From the NCBI RefSeq assembly GCF_033568475.1, contig NC_133120.1, positions 93,328,151 to 93,392,150 of the forward strand: a DNA stretch of 64,000 nt, written 5' to 3'. Position 1 is the first letter of the stretch, and each line of letters starts with the position of its first letter. This document shows, piece after piece, positions 53,666-64,000 of the stretch. A program made the translations under genes and the position numbers. The DNA comes from Henckelia pumila. Lineage: Eukaryota > Streptophyta > Magnoliopsida > Lamiales > Gesneriaceae. Below the pieces are notes generated by a model. The model did no database searches. It was not told where the DNA came from and worked only from the letters and a program-made list of their open reading frames with translations.

Positions 53666-54111
53666 TCATCTACTCATGTGTTAAAACTAACATCGCGTAA
53701 TGTTATATCATTTATAATTGAGTTTTATATTATTTATTATATATTTAAAATTAAACAAGTTGTAAATAAAACACAAATTTATTAGAGTTTTTATCCAAAT
53801 TTAAATCAATTTTCAAAATAAAAATATTAAATTCATGGCGCTAAAAAATAAAAACTTAAATAAAATAAACGAAACTTGAGGAATTAAAATTTAATGATAT
53901 TATTTCACATTTCTATTAATTTTGTTATATTTTCATTCATGATGCTTGCACATTTAAGAAAAAATTTGAAGGTTGAAAAAAGATATATATCTTTTTAAAA
54001 CTCTTTTTATAATTTAAAAATTAGTATTTGAGAAAAATTTACTATTAAATAAAACTTAATTTCATATCACTATTTCAACGGTGGTCAAATAATTCATTAT
54101 ATTTTCTCAAT

Positions 54112-54397
54112 CTCGAGTTCTAGCCGTCGGATCAAGCTGAAATTTGGACAGAAGCTTCAAAACAAATTAAAATTCATTCTGAACGGTGAAGATTTGATTT
54201 ATATCTCTATAAAATGAAATTTTATTTTTCGAACAAAGCTACTCCGTAATTCACTCTTCAAAAAAACATTTTCCTACAAAATCAACCCGAGTAGTGAAAT
54301 ACACAAGCATGTATTAAAACACATAAAAATAATATGAATGTATACAAAAAAAGACATAAAACTATCACGAAATAATGCACACAATATGCACTTATCA
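54112..54397 (-). mobile_element. inverted LTR fragment (Athila-like gypsy), fossil
   Basis: Read on the minus strand from 54397, TGATAAGTGCA and the following ~285 bases parallel the start of the LTR at 54460 (shared landmarks: TTTGAAGAGTGAATTAC, CCGACGGCTAGAACTC). It is a partial copy in opposite orientation, 62 bases from the other LTR start, and clearly diverged from it, so it comes from a different insertion. Only this part of an LTR is present. Confidence 0.8.
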
Positions 54398-54459
54398 GGC
54401 ATGATCAGGCAGTGGAGGAGAATGAGAAGGTCATCGCAGATACATTTCTGTTATATGAC

Positions 54460-56093
54460 TGATAAGTGCATTTTGTATGCATTAGTTTGTGATATTTTTA
54501 TATATATTTTTGTGTGCATTCATATTGCTTTTATGTGTTTTTATATGTTTTAGTACATGTGTGTGTATTTCACTCCTCCGGTTAATTTTGTAGGAAATTG
54601 GATTTTTGAAGAGTGAATTACAGAGCAGCTTTGGTCGAAAAATCAAATTTAATTTTAAATTGATCCAAATCCGATCTTCACCGTTCCAAATTAAGTTCAA
54701 AATGTTTTGAAGCTGCTGCCCAAATTTCAGGTCAATCCGACGGCTAGAACTCAAGATATGAATTTTTCAAATTTGTCGCTCGGAGCAGGTTGAAAGTTGC
54801 GTTGTTTGTGAGTGTTGTAGCGCGATTGCACTTGAGTTTGGCGCTAGAAAGAGTGCTAACGCGCTAAAGAAGTATGGTTAACGCTAAAGGGAGTACTATC
54901 GCGCTGAAGGATGAGTTTAGCGCAAGAGAAGGCGCAATCGCGCATGGGAAGAGTGAGTTTAGCGCCTAAAGCTGCGCAATCGCGCAAGATTCAAGAATTA
55001 CATAGCGCGCGCGAGCGTGGGAATGAGCTCGCGCGAGCGCGACATTAATTTCTAGAGATTTGAGAGCTGAGTAATTGGACACGCGCGCGAGCGGGGATGA
55101 TTACGCGCGCGAGCGCGAGATCTCAAAGAGCAAAATTTCCGAGAAAAAATATTATGCTGCAAGGAATTTAATTATTACAGGATTCAAGCACTATAAATAG
55201 AAAATCTTAATTAATTTTAAGGGTTCGAAAATTATTCTAGTTCCAGAATTCCAGAGGCAGAGAGAGCAAGGCGGCTACGGCTACACGTTTTGGAGAATTC
55301 TTTTCTTTCCTTTGATTTTATTTTATTAATTCATGATTTAAACTTGGCTTTGAATTATGAATTGTGAGTAGTTTTTCTTTTTCGATCAAGGCCACGTGAT
55401 TGGGCCAGACAATTTATGCATAAAATTCGTTTGTTTATTTGAGATTTTAGACTTGATTTGATTTTATTGATTATCGAATTTATATTTGTCTTGCAAATTT
55501 CTTGGCCAGTTATTTGCTTGCTTGTTAATTGATTCCAAGTCGACAAATGAGGTTTCGAATTCGATCACTTTGATATTCAACATAGTGTAAAACTGACTAG
55601 AAATGGAATTCGATTTCATTATGCGGTTTAGGTATTTATTGAATTTTCACAGTTATTCATGCATTCAAATTTGATTAGAATTACGAAAGATTATTTCGTC
55701 AAATTTGAATACGTTTGATTGTTCTAGAAAGAGTCCTTTGAACAAATTAGAAAAATTCCCGTGAATTAAGATTAAGTCTGATGTCTTAGATCGACTGCTT
55801 GTTACATGAATTGTCTGGTACCTACGTGAGTCCTTTATCGAACTTTTCCCATATTTGAATTAATCCAAATTTATGTTGCGTTTTAATTAATTTTATTTTA
55901 ATTGCTATTTTTGATTATTAGTTTAAAAATCTGAAATCGCTATTTTTGATTAGTCTAGATTAAGTAGAAATAAATACATTTGGTATTCATATATATATAC
56001 AGTCCCTGTGGATTCGACATCTGGACCTTTGTCCACTATATTATAATTTGACCTGGTGCGCTTGTTAATTGATTTTTCCGATTTAGCCGGTCA
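54460..56093 (+). repeat. 5' LTR of the Athila-like element (~1.63 kb)
   Basis: Begins TGATAAGTGCATTTTGTATG and ends ...CCGGTCA just before the primer site. About 54815-55125 is packed with GCGC and GCGCGCGAGCG motifs, in strong contrast to the AT-rich surroundings. Boundaries are assigned from the family's usual TG...CA ends and the primer-site position; the exact right end is approximate. Confidence 0.75.
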
Positions 56094-56099
56094 AGTTTT

Positions 56100-56116
56100 T
56101 GGCACCGTTGCCGGGG
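56100..56116 (+). other. primer-binding site complementary to tRNA-Asp(GUC)
   Basis: TGGCACCGTTGCCGGGG is complementary to the 3' end of plant tRNA-Asp (expected TGGCGCCGTTGCCGGGG) at 16 of 17 positions. Its position a few bases after the LTR end is as expected for gypsy elements of this group. Confidence 0.85.
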
Positions 56117-56201
56117 ACTATTTTGATATCAGAATTTTTATTTCGCTTGAGATTAGACTATTTTTATTTTATTAAAATTCTGAATTTTTTTTCTTTTCTT
56201 T

Positions 56202-57755
56202 GTGTTTGTAAGGTACTCATCTGCTAGTGCATGCGTCGATATAGACTTTTTCAAAAATTTCCTACCACACGATTTGGAGATAACATGCACGCTTAGCAGG
56301 ATCCGGAAAGTAAGGAAGAATCTTAATCTAGTACTTGAAACAGAATCTGAATTCGAAGAAGACATGGCGGACAACCGTACTGTTTGGGATATTATTAGGC
56401 CGTCAGTTGAAAGATATGGATCTAGCATAGTTCGCCCCGCTGTTGAGGCGAACAATTTTGAGCTGAAACCCTCTACTATTCAGCTGATCCAAATGCAAGC
56501 TAGATTTTGGGGCACATTTGTGGAAGACCCCTACGCTCATCTGGAGCATTTTCTGTCGATCTGCGACACGTTCAAAGTGAATGGGGTAACATCTGATGCA
56601 GTGCGACTGCGGTTATTCCGATTCTCTCTTCAAGGCGAAGCTGTTGAGTGGCTAGATGATTTGCCTGCGGGTTCCATCACTACATGGAACCAACTTGTTC
56701 AGACCTTTCTGAACAAGTATTTCCCTACTACGAAGATGGCGAAGTTGTTCTCAGATATTATATCTTTCAAGCAAAATGAGGGAGAATCTCTACATGCGGC
56801 GTGGACCAGATTTAAAAAGATGTTGAGGATGTGTCCTCAGCATAATCTCACACAAAGCCAACAAACCCAGACGTTCTATAATGGAGCAGATCCTTCTGTG
56901 TGTTCTATGCTAGATGCTGCAGCTAATGGATGCTTATTCAGGAAAACGCCAGCTGAAGCTTGGGAAATCATTGGCAACAAGGCAGAGAGCAACATTGGGT
57001 GGCCGGATGTGAAGAAAGAGAAGATGGCCGGTGTTCTAGAATTCGATGCTTTAATGGCCCTGAATAAAAAGATTGACGCGCTGACACACCAAGTGGCACT
57101 CATGAAAACAGCACCGGTCAATCAAGCACAAGGGAATATGCAACAAGACCAGTAGTTATTTGAAGTTGAGGCTTTGAATTTTATGGGCAATCAAGAAAGA
57201 CAACCACACAATTCAAACAACAACTACAGTCAGAACTGGCAGCCCAAGCAAGAGGAGAAAAAGCCGAGTTTTGAGGAGATCATGATGAAGTACGTGGCGG
57301 GTACTGAGGCTCGCTTGCAGAATCAGGAGAGCATGCTGCAGAAGCTGGAAATTCAAATGGGCCAGATTGCAACCCAATTGTCCACACGTCCTGTTGGAGT
57401 TTTGCCAAGCAACACTGAACCAAATCCCAAAGGCGTGAATGCAATTATGGTAGTGACGAGATCACAGTTTGAGCAGTCTAAGAAGCAATCGGAAGAAGAG
57501 AATGCCATGGAAGGGGCAAAAAATTCAGAGAATAAGGAGGAGGTGCGTGCTGAAAATTCCTCCAAGGCAGGTAAGAAAGGTAAGATTTCAAAATATGAAG
57601 TTAATGATAATGTTGATATATCTACTCTACCTTTTTCCCATAGAGCTAAGCAACTGCTGTTTGATTCTCAATTTAAAAAGTTTCTTGAAATCTTCAAGAA
57701 ACTGCATATTAACATACCTTTTGCAGATGCTTTAGCTCAGATGCCGAAATATTAA
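56202..57755 (+). pseudogene. gag region of the Athila-like fossil
   Basis: Contains the retrotransposon gag core (PF03732 type) with DPYAHLEHFLSICDTFK, VRLRLFRFSLQGEAVEWL and TWNQLVQTFLNKYFP, followed by a Gln/Asn-rich linker and the segment FADALAQMPKY typical of this gypsy group. Gag packages the element RNA. The region belongs to a broken element and I treat it as a fossil. Confidence 0.85.
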
Positions 57756-57760
57756 CATAC

Positions 57761-58079
57761 CTTTTGATTCTCGTGGGAATGATCCCTGCTCACACTACTG
57801 CATTATTTGTTTATCTGATTGAGTCGGATAATTTGGGCGTGACACAATTAAGCGTTATCACGTAAAAACTCACCGACTCTCCCGATCGAGGTGGTGCCAA
57901 ATATCTCAATCCCCTAGACTTTGGTGCGACTATAAGGAGTATGCTGACACTAGGTGAACTTCTACAACCCAGGCCACTCGCAATATAGCCCCCAAAACGT
58001 CTAAACAAAAAGGGTCATTTTGCCCGCTGAAATCAAGGATTTAGGCTCAATACGAATGCATATAGTACATCATTGCAAA
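57761..58079. other. unassigned retroelement-derived sequence
   Basis: About 320 bases between two retroelement pieces with no frame or terminal motif that I can assign. CTCGTGGGAATGATCCCTGC and GGTGCGACTATAAGG resemble untranslated parts of gypsy elements, but no family is claimed. Confidence 0.4.
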
Positions 58080-59115
58080 TGTAGTGACCCTGTAGCGACC
58101 CAACCCGGATCCACTACCTAATCAGAGTGATTAGCGCAAGCAAAATAATTAAAGCGTTAAAATAGCGGATAATTCTAATTTACAACAAATCCAATCGGCA
58201 GAATACAACCAACGATAGAAATAGTGTATAATACTTATACAAACAAATCGAAATTAGGGTATCAGAATCCTTAATAAACTACCTCTGCACGGTAGCAACC
58301 TCAACCCTGCTGGGAACCACCCGGACCGTCCAGCCTCAGACCTGACCCGCCACAAGATGTCCCAAAACACGAAACATAAAGGGCGTGATCGACTACGCTC
58401 AATATAGAAGCAATGATATAAATACAAATATGAGCATGCACATGACTTTAAAATCAGGGTTAAAGCACTATACTCAAGGCGCTTGGAATACACAGTACCG
58501 GGCTAAGAGAGCGACTCCGCGTGGTACTCGTATATTCCCAAGACATGAATCCATAAGGAGTAACTCATCACCGATGGAAACTGTCATGACTCACATCATA
58601 CCTGATGCAGTCTCCGTAAAATATATGCATGTGCTAAAACAGTAAAAACATAGTCAAAACAGCACACACATCATGCATCACACATATATGTATAAATATC
58701 ATGCCGGCTATCTCAGTCAGTACTTACGTACCTCTAACACTGCAGGTCAACTCCTAGCACATCCGTCTAGGTCCAAGCCTACAAGTCTGCTCTACGGCGT
58801 CTACACATGCAAAAGTCCATGCATCACTATAAATGCTGTAAAAGCCTTAATTAAGCTATTACATACTCTTAAATATTTTTAGGAAGCCAAAGTTATACCT
58901 GCGTTCGTCGTTAGCCCTTTGCTGATGATAGCCTCAAAACTAGGCCACAGCTCCGCGACGACGCCTAGATCACTAAGCCACTTCCGGATTTCCCGTAGGA
59001 CGCCTAGATCTCCCTAAATCTACTTTAGAAGGCTTAGGAATCAGAGAGAAGAGAGGAATTGGAGTGCTCAAATGAGAGCCTCGGATCCCTGAAAGAGTGG
59101 GTGCCCGGTGAGCCA
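58080..59115 (-). mobile_element. gypsy-type LTR on the minus strand (solo or truncated), fossil
   Basis: On the minus strand the segment starts TGGCTCACCGGGCACCC and ends GGATCCGGGTTGGGTCGCTACAGGGTCACTACA-like (right-end bases at 58080), the GGGTCGCTACA ending being common in Tekay/Del-type LTRs. The expected tRNA-iMet primer site does not follow, so it is a solo LTR or the remains of a larger element. No coding sequence is associated. It abuts the copia element start at about 59119. Confidence 0.55.
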
Positions 59116-60904
59116 ACTTGTGGCTAAGGGCTTTGATGACTCTTTGTATAAACAATCTTTTGTTTAATATTATTTACACTTTTATTAATGGCAATGACTT
59201 TGTCTTTCTTCATATTCTGATATTGTGATATACTATTGTTGTTTTGATAAAGACCTTGAATATACTATAGTGTATGTAAGATGTGGTAGAACATGGAGAT
59301 GTCTATCATGAAACACATCTTATAGTCACTGTATATTCTAAACTGTTCCTAGTCAATTGAACCCCGTCCGATAATAAGGATAAGGATCGCTCGAGTTTGA
59401 GACTAGCATTTGCGATGCAGAGTACCACGTTTCATTGGTAAGGAACATAGAGATGTTCGAAGCATGCAAATGGATATTCATATGATGAATGATCGAACTA
59501 CCCTATCCGGACTTTCCAAGTGGTTATCACTTATCGAGTGGATAAAGTCCGCGGTTTTGGTTGTACACCATTAGTCCTTACCACTTGAGACATCATTGAG
59601 ACTCTATATGCTAGTACTGTGCTTTGACTCGTTTACCGACTCTATTGGGGTCATCAGGTGTCGGGATTGGGTACAGTTATAACACATATAGGAGTCGATG
59701 CTTTGTTGTCAAGGATTCACCACATACTTGCGAGTGTGGATATCCTATGCGATCTGAGGAGATATTAGTGTGACGAATCTCTGGCCAGAGTACATGATGT
59801 GATTTAAGAAATGGTTTCTTAGTAGCACATGCGATGTCACTATTTGATCTTCAAGATGTATTGCATAGTTATCGAATCTCGAGCGACTCTCGATATACCA
59901 ATGGTTGTTGATTCGATCGGGATATTTGGATGAAGGGACCGTACTGTACGCTAACCAAAATCTACTGGTTCTTGTAGGCACTATCAGTGATACCTAGGGA
60001 ATCATGGGGCGATGTTGCTAGGCGCTCATACCATGATTCGATGGGCAAGTCGGAAATTGTTGTTCCGAGTCACAAGGAGTTGTGAGCCCACGGCTAGCTG
60101 TATCCCTGAACCATTGAGGGTCACACAGTGTATGATTTTTAATCCTCGTTGAGATAGTTAAATTTAAAGAGTTAAATTTAATGAACGAAGAAGTTGGACT
60201 TCTTATTTAAGAGTAGAGGAGTAAGATTTCCTAAAATGACATAGGGATGGCCATTTTTGGAAATCACTGAATTCGGATTCAGAAAAATTTATCTTGACTT
60301 TAAAAGGTGCAGAAATGGTTTCTGTGCACATTGGTGAAATCGGTTTATCAATCGGAGTCACGATGAATTTTATATTAATTTCTGAACATGCGGGCTTTGC
60401 TTGTCGGGCTTGAACTTATGACTAATGGGCCCTAAGCTGTTAGTGGCCTACATTATAAATAAGTTATTGCAGTACAGAAATTACACACAACAGGTCACAA
60501 GGATTTTTCGAAAACCCTAGCTAATTTTTTAAAGGTGGCCGCCCCCCCTCTCCCTCTGCTCGAGAAAAATCCAGCCTGTGATTTTGAATTACAGTCTGGT
60601 TTAACGGATCAAATTCGTTAATCTCTTCATAGAAACTTCTGATAGATTTTCTAGTGCAATCTATCAGAGGGATTAAAATATCCATTCGTGGACCTGATTG
60701 AAGAACAGTTCGTCCATCAGTTCCAGGGATATACAACAAGAGCAGAGAAATCTGTTGGTGTCCAAAATCTCGATTCGAGATTAAAGGTAAAAATTTTATA
60801 ATCGTTATTTAATTTTTACACACACAATTTAATCGTAAGGTTGATACCTATTATGGAATCGTTCCATACAAAAATTTTAAACTTCCGCTGCACCGGGTAT
60901 CAAT

Positions 60905-61125
60905 CCTTCGGCGCTGCCCATGGGCAGCGATGTGATCGCTGCCCAGGGCAGCGCACGGCGCTGCCCAGGGCAGCGATCGTCGCTGCCCGGCCCGAGCCCT
61001 ACGGGGCGCGGGCAGCCCGGGAATGTCTCGGGCGGCGCTTCCCTGGGCAGCGATCACATCGCTGCCCGGCCCGAGCCCTACGGGGCGCGGGCAGCCCGGG
61101 AATGTCTCGGGCGGCCCGCGGGAAA
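60905..61125 (+). repeat. GC-rich palindromic repeat tract in the copia leader/LTR
   Basis: Alternating GGGCAGCG and CGCTGCCC words make several short palindromes, such as GGGCAGCGAT...ATCGCTGCCC. A 56-bp unit starting CGCTGCCCGGCCCGAGC is present twice without a difference, at 60981-61036 and 61060-61115. Neighbouring DNA is AT-rich. A 98-codon frame across it is a by-product of the GC content. Confidence 0.85.
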
Positions 61126-62645
61126 AATTATTTTTAATTTTTTAAATTAAATTTTAATATGTTAAAATTCTATTTTTGGTCCGATCGAAAATTGTTTTGA
61201 TTGGTCCACGAGGCGTCGGATCGAATTGTTCGAGTCCGAAAATTTTAAAATTGATTTTTGGATAAATTTGAATTTTTGGAAAATTTTAATATTTTATCCT
61301 TTAATTGAATTTTGAAATTAATTATTTTTGGTACAATTGATGATAAGATATGATCTTATGGATATATTGAGTAAAATATGATTTTATGTATAAAATTGGA
61401 TTTTATAGATAAAATATGATTTTATTTGATAAAAAGATAAAATATGATTTTGTATGTAAAATAAGATTTTATGTATGAAATATGATTTTATCCTTTTAAA
61501 TTTAAATTGCCATTGCATGTTATCCAATAAATTAATTTTGAATTAAATGTTATTGGATAAGGATGATCGATTGCCATGACCAATTTTGTAGGTGTATGTT
61601 AGGAATTTACATTTGTTTTTATTGTTGTTGGTTTTATTAATGGGCCTGGTTTATGGCCCAATATGAATGTCATATGTAATAAAAGTGGGCTTGGTTTATG
61701 GCCCGTTCCCACCCCTTAAAAATGTATCCCCTACTTGTCATTGTTATTTATTGTAAATACATTAGATTTAGTGGAAGATCAAGATTTGAAGATGGAGGTG
61801 GGCCCAGCAGACAATAAAGACAGAAAAAATGTAAATTGGAAGCAAATGTAATAGGATTGCATTGCATACTGCATATTACCTAGGATTGGACTAAGACTCG
61901 TGATTGGCAACCACGGGTCGATTAGAAATGGAATCGATCATCCTATATAATATGTGATATTATAGTTGTATGCATGTTTTAGACATAATTGTGTGAATCC
62001 GACAAGCATACAAAATTTTAAAAATGATGAGACAAATTTTTATAATTAAAAATCTCTCATTTTAAATATGATTTAAAATTGATATCAAGATAAATAAAGG
62101 AAATTTAAATTTGTTTAAATGTTCCTACCTTCCATCAACGATCAATGTATGAGATGCTACCCGCGGATACGGTCCGGCTCATATTATTGGGGGGGCCCGT
62201 TCGTCGGAAAGCTGTACATTGGATCGACACATGTTGTAAGTTGGGTGGAACTCCCATGGGATCGGCTCATATTATTGGGGGATCCACATGGCGACCGTCC
62301 ATCACAACTTAATATTGATGGGTCATCTTGACATGTCACAATAATCGGCGTCATATTATTGGGCCCTTATTGGACATGAGGTAAAAACGTGGAGGTTGCT
62401 TTGGAAGCAATTGGGCTCTACCTTTTGAAAATTATGGTTGGCTGATATTATTCGGGACTATAAGTTTGTCAATTGGACTCCATGTTCTCACTAAGGAAAA
62501 CAGTTTCCCGTTTTCACTAGAGGGTAGTGAAATCGTTAAAATAGTGGGAGTGAGATTCATAAAATAAATTTCGCCTATTTTATGTCTTAGTAAATTGCTT
62601 AAACAATCACTGATATTTGTCTGTTTCTTTTCAGTATTTCATACG
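61126..62645 (+). other. copia leader, noncoding
   Basis: Untranslated DNA upstream of gag. 61340-61490 has many AAAATATGATTTTAT-like words in loose tandem. 61640-61720 has two GTTTATGGCCC phrases. 62170-62360 has three or four CATATTATTGGG phrases. No gene is seen. Confidence 0.65.
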
Positions 62646-64000
62646 ATGAATTCGCGTAATCCACTTTTCTCGATCCTCGAACAAAATAAGTTGACTGGCG
62701 CAAACTATACGGAATGGTTCCGTAAGTTGAAGATTGTCTTGACTTCGGAGAAGATGCTCTACGTGTTAGAAAAATCTCCTCCGAAGGAAGCACCAGCTGA
62801 CGTAAGTCCGGAGGAGTTAGCCAAGCTTGATACATGGTGGGACCATGATATCAAGACCAAATGCTATATGCAAGCCTCGATGTCTGATGAACTCCAGAGG
62901 CGATTTGAGGACACCGTGAATGCTGCTGACATTCACGTTCAACTCAAGGAACTTTTTGGGGCTCAATCGAGGGCTGAAAGGTTCGCTACTGTAAAGGAGC
63001 TAATGACGTGTCGCATGCGTGAAGGGACTTCGGTCCGTGATCATGGGGTACGAGTGATTTGGCTCATACAGAAGTTGGTAACCCTTGATTTGGTGTTGGA
63101 GCATGAACTCAACGTGGACTTACTACTTCTGTCTCTTCCTTCTTCGTTTGACGGATTTGTGATAAATTTCAATATGAACAAGATAGAGGCCTCCCTTGAA
63201 GAGATGGTCAATATGCTTGTGACATATGAATCCACATTAAAGAAGGATAAATCGGCTTTCTTGGTGGGCTCCTCTTCTTCTGCTAAGAAGGGGCCAAGTA
63301 CAAAGGGTAAGAAACGTTCTGCCCCACCCAAGAAAATCGAACCCGAGAAGAAGTACAAGACAAAGGCTTCAAACATGGAAAAATCCAAGGATGTTTGCCA
63401 TTACTGCAAGAAGCCCGGTCATTGGAAGCGTAACTGCAAGGAATATCTAGAGCAGTTGCGAACTGCGAAGGGTATGTTCTATATTGAAATAAATGTTTCA
63501 CTTAATACTACTTCTTGGGTATTGGATACCGGATGTGGATCTCACATTTGCAATGATTTGCAGGTGATGACAAGAAGTCGCAGGCTTAGGATGGGTGAGA
63601 CCCAGCTGAGGCTCGGAAATGGTTCCAGAGTTGAAGCAAAAGCCGTGGGAGATGTTTATTTAATTTTGCAGAATGGTTTTAAGTTACTTTTAAGAGATGT
63701 TTTATTTGTTCCGGATTTGATTAAAAACATTATTTCTGTTTCTATGCTTGATAGAGATGGTTATTCTTGCAATTTTGTGAATGGGATTTGCAATATTTAC
63801 AAGAATGAATGTTTAATTGGAAATGGACAACTTGAAAACGATCTATACAACTTAAAACTAAAAGACGTTCCAATAAATTGTGTTGATAAACCGGCAACAA
63901 CAAACAAAAGAAAAATCGATAGCCAAAACCCGGCAAACCTTTGGCACGCTAGGCTAGGTCATATTTCCTCAAGGAGGATGAACAAGCTAGTGGGAGAGGG
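62646..64000 (+). CDS. Ty1/copia gag-pol polyprotein, N-terminal part (open at window end)
   Basis: ATG at 62646 opens a frame that is still open at the last base (about 451 codons). Parts in order: copia-type gag (LTGANYTEWFRKLKIVL, YMQASMSDEL, Y-type UBN2 fold, residues about 10-200); a Lys-rich linker; a CCHC zinc knuckle at residues 251-264 (CHYCKKPGHWKRNC); aspartic protease with D294 in the DTG motif and GSH; and GAG-pre-integrase (LWHARLGHIS) near residue 432. Integrase, reverse transcriptase and RNase H would follow outside the window. In this family one long frame is the normal arrangement. Confidence 0.9.
   Translation, partial: MNSRNPLFSILEQNKLTGANYTEWFRKLKIVLTSEKMLYVLEKSPPKEAPADVSPEELAKLDTWWDHDIKTKCYMQASMSDELQRRFEDTVNAADIHVQLKELFGAQSRAERFATVKELMTCRMREGTSVRDHGVRVIWLIQKLVTLDLVLEHELNVDLLLLSLPSSFDGFVINFNMNKIEASLEEMVNMLVTYESTLKKDKSAFLVGSSSSAKKGPSTKGKKRSAPPKKIEPEKKYKTKASNMEKSKDVCHYCKKPGHWKRNCKEYLEQLRTAKGMFYIEINVSLNTTSWVLDTGCGSHICNDLQVMTRSRRLRMGETQLRLGNGSRVEAKAVGDVYLILQNGFKLLLRDVLFVPDLIKNIISVSMLDRDGYSCNFVNGICNIYKNECLIGNGQLENDLYNLKLKDVPINCVDKPATTNKRKIDSQNPANLWHARLGHISSRRMNKLVGE

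Larger units (their letters stand above)
54460..57760 (+). mobile_element. Ty3/gypsy LTR retrotransposon fossil, Athila-like: 5' LTR, primer site and gag
   Basis: A 5' LTR (about 54460-56093, TG...CA), a primer-binding site for tRNA-Asp, and a gag region (56202-57755) occur in the right order. The gag domain type and the tRNA-Asp primer fit the Athila group. No polymerase region and no 3' LTR are seen in the window, so the element is broken, with a small number of breaks. A well-kept CpG-rich tract in the LTR hints at moderate or young age. Dating from LTR pairs is impossible here. Confidence 0.85.
59119..64000 (+). mobile_element. Ty1/copia LTR retrotransposon, 5' part, runs off the window
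   Basis: Starts near TGTGGCTAAGGGCTTTGATG, which is wording typical of a common dicot copia LTR. It continues through a long untranslated leader (to 62645) with a GC-rich repeat tract (60905-61125) and short TATTATTGGG phrases (62180-62360), then a gag-pol frame open to base 64000. The end of the 5' LTR and the primer site could not be fixed. The part in view looks whole in its coding region, suggesting a recent insertion. The 3' half lies outside the window. Confidence 0.75.

Noticed and set aside
60841-61137. 98-codon Arg/Ala/Pro-rich frame
   Set aside because: Arises from the GC-rich palindromic tract of the copia leader; no domain and repeats in nucleotide rather than protein logic.

Overview
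The window is nuclear DNA of a flowering plant, almost certainly a eudicot. The genes have many short GT-AG introns, the spacers are AT-rich, and the transposons are typical plant CACTA, hAT, MULE, Ty3/gypsy and Ty1/copia types. The style of the retroelements and introns suggests an asterid, perhaps Lamiales, but that is a weak inference.

Layout. 1-6923: right-hand part of a CACTA (En/Spm) DNA transposon with a minus-strand TNP2-type transposase, a subterminal array of ~90-bp repeats and a CACTA terminus. 6987-9573: two short tandem duplications around a three-deep nest of non-autonomous DNA transposons, a MULE inside a hAT-like element inside another hAT-like element, two with recognisable target-site duplications. 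10125-52604: the gene-bearing core with seven complete host genes: a LysM receptor kinase of the LYK3 type (minus), a type-B hexokinase of the HXK1 type (minus), a CHUP1-family AR791-like coiled-coil protein (plus), an intronless DUF868 protein (plus), a PWWP-domain protein (plus), an intronless ESCRT-III CHMP1 (plus), and a 12-exon ELL-like RNA polymerase II elongation factor with an occludin/ELL domain (minus). A ~7-kb gene-free spacer at 22.4-29.6 kb holds small inverted-repeat elements. 53.4-64 kb: a retroelement block with a 61-bp tandem repeat, an inverted LTR fragment facing an Athila-like Ty3/gypsy fossil (LTR, tRNA-Asp primer site, gag), a second gypsy LTR on the minus strand, and a Ty1/copia element whose gag-pol frame is open to the window edge.

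Exon structures were worked out by hand from splice consensus, reading-frame phase and remembered protein families, so single boundaries may be a few bases off. The predicted lengths (656 aa LYK3-like, 497 aa HXK1-like, 634 aa AR791-like, 727 aa PWWP, 1205 aa ELL-like) come from exon sets that keep frame throughout. The host genes are not an operon or a pathway. Their shared feature is partial correspondence with one part of Arabidopsis chromosome 1 (LYK3, PWWP and AR791 relatives). I saw no CRISPR, rRNA or tRNA gene, and no convincing new multi-gene system. The most unusual material is structural: nested transposons with duplicated termini, head-to-head LTR starts, and GC-rich palindromic arrays in retroelement leaders.
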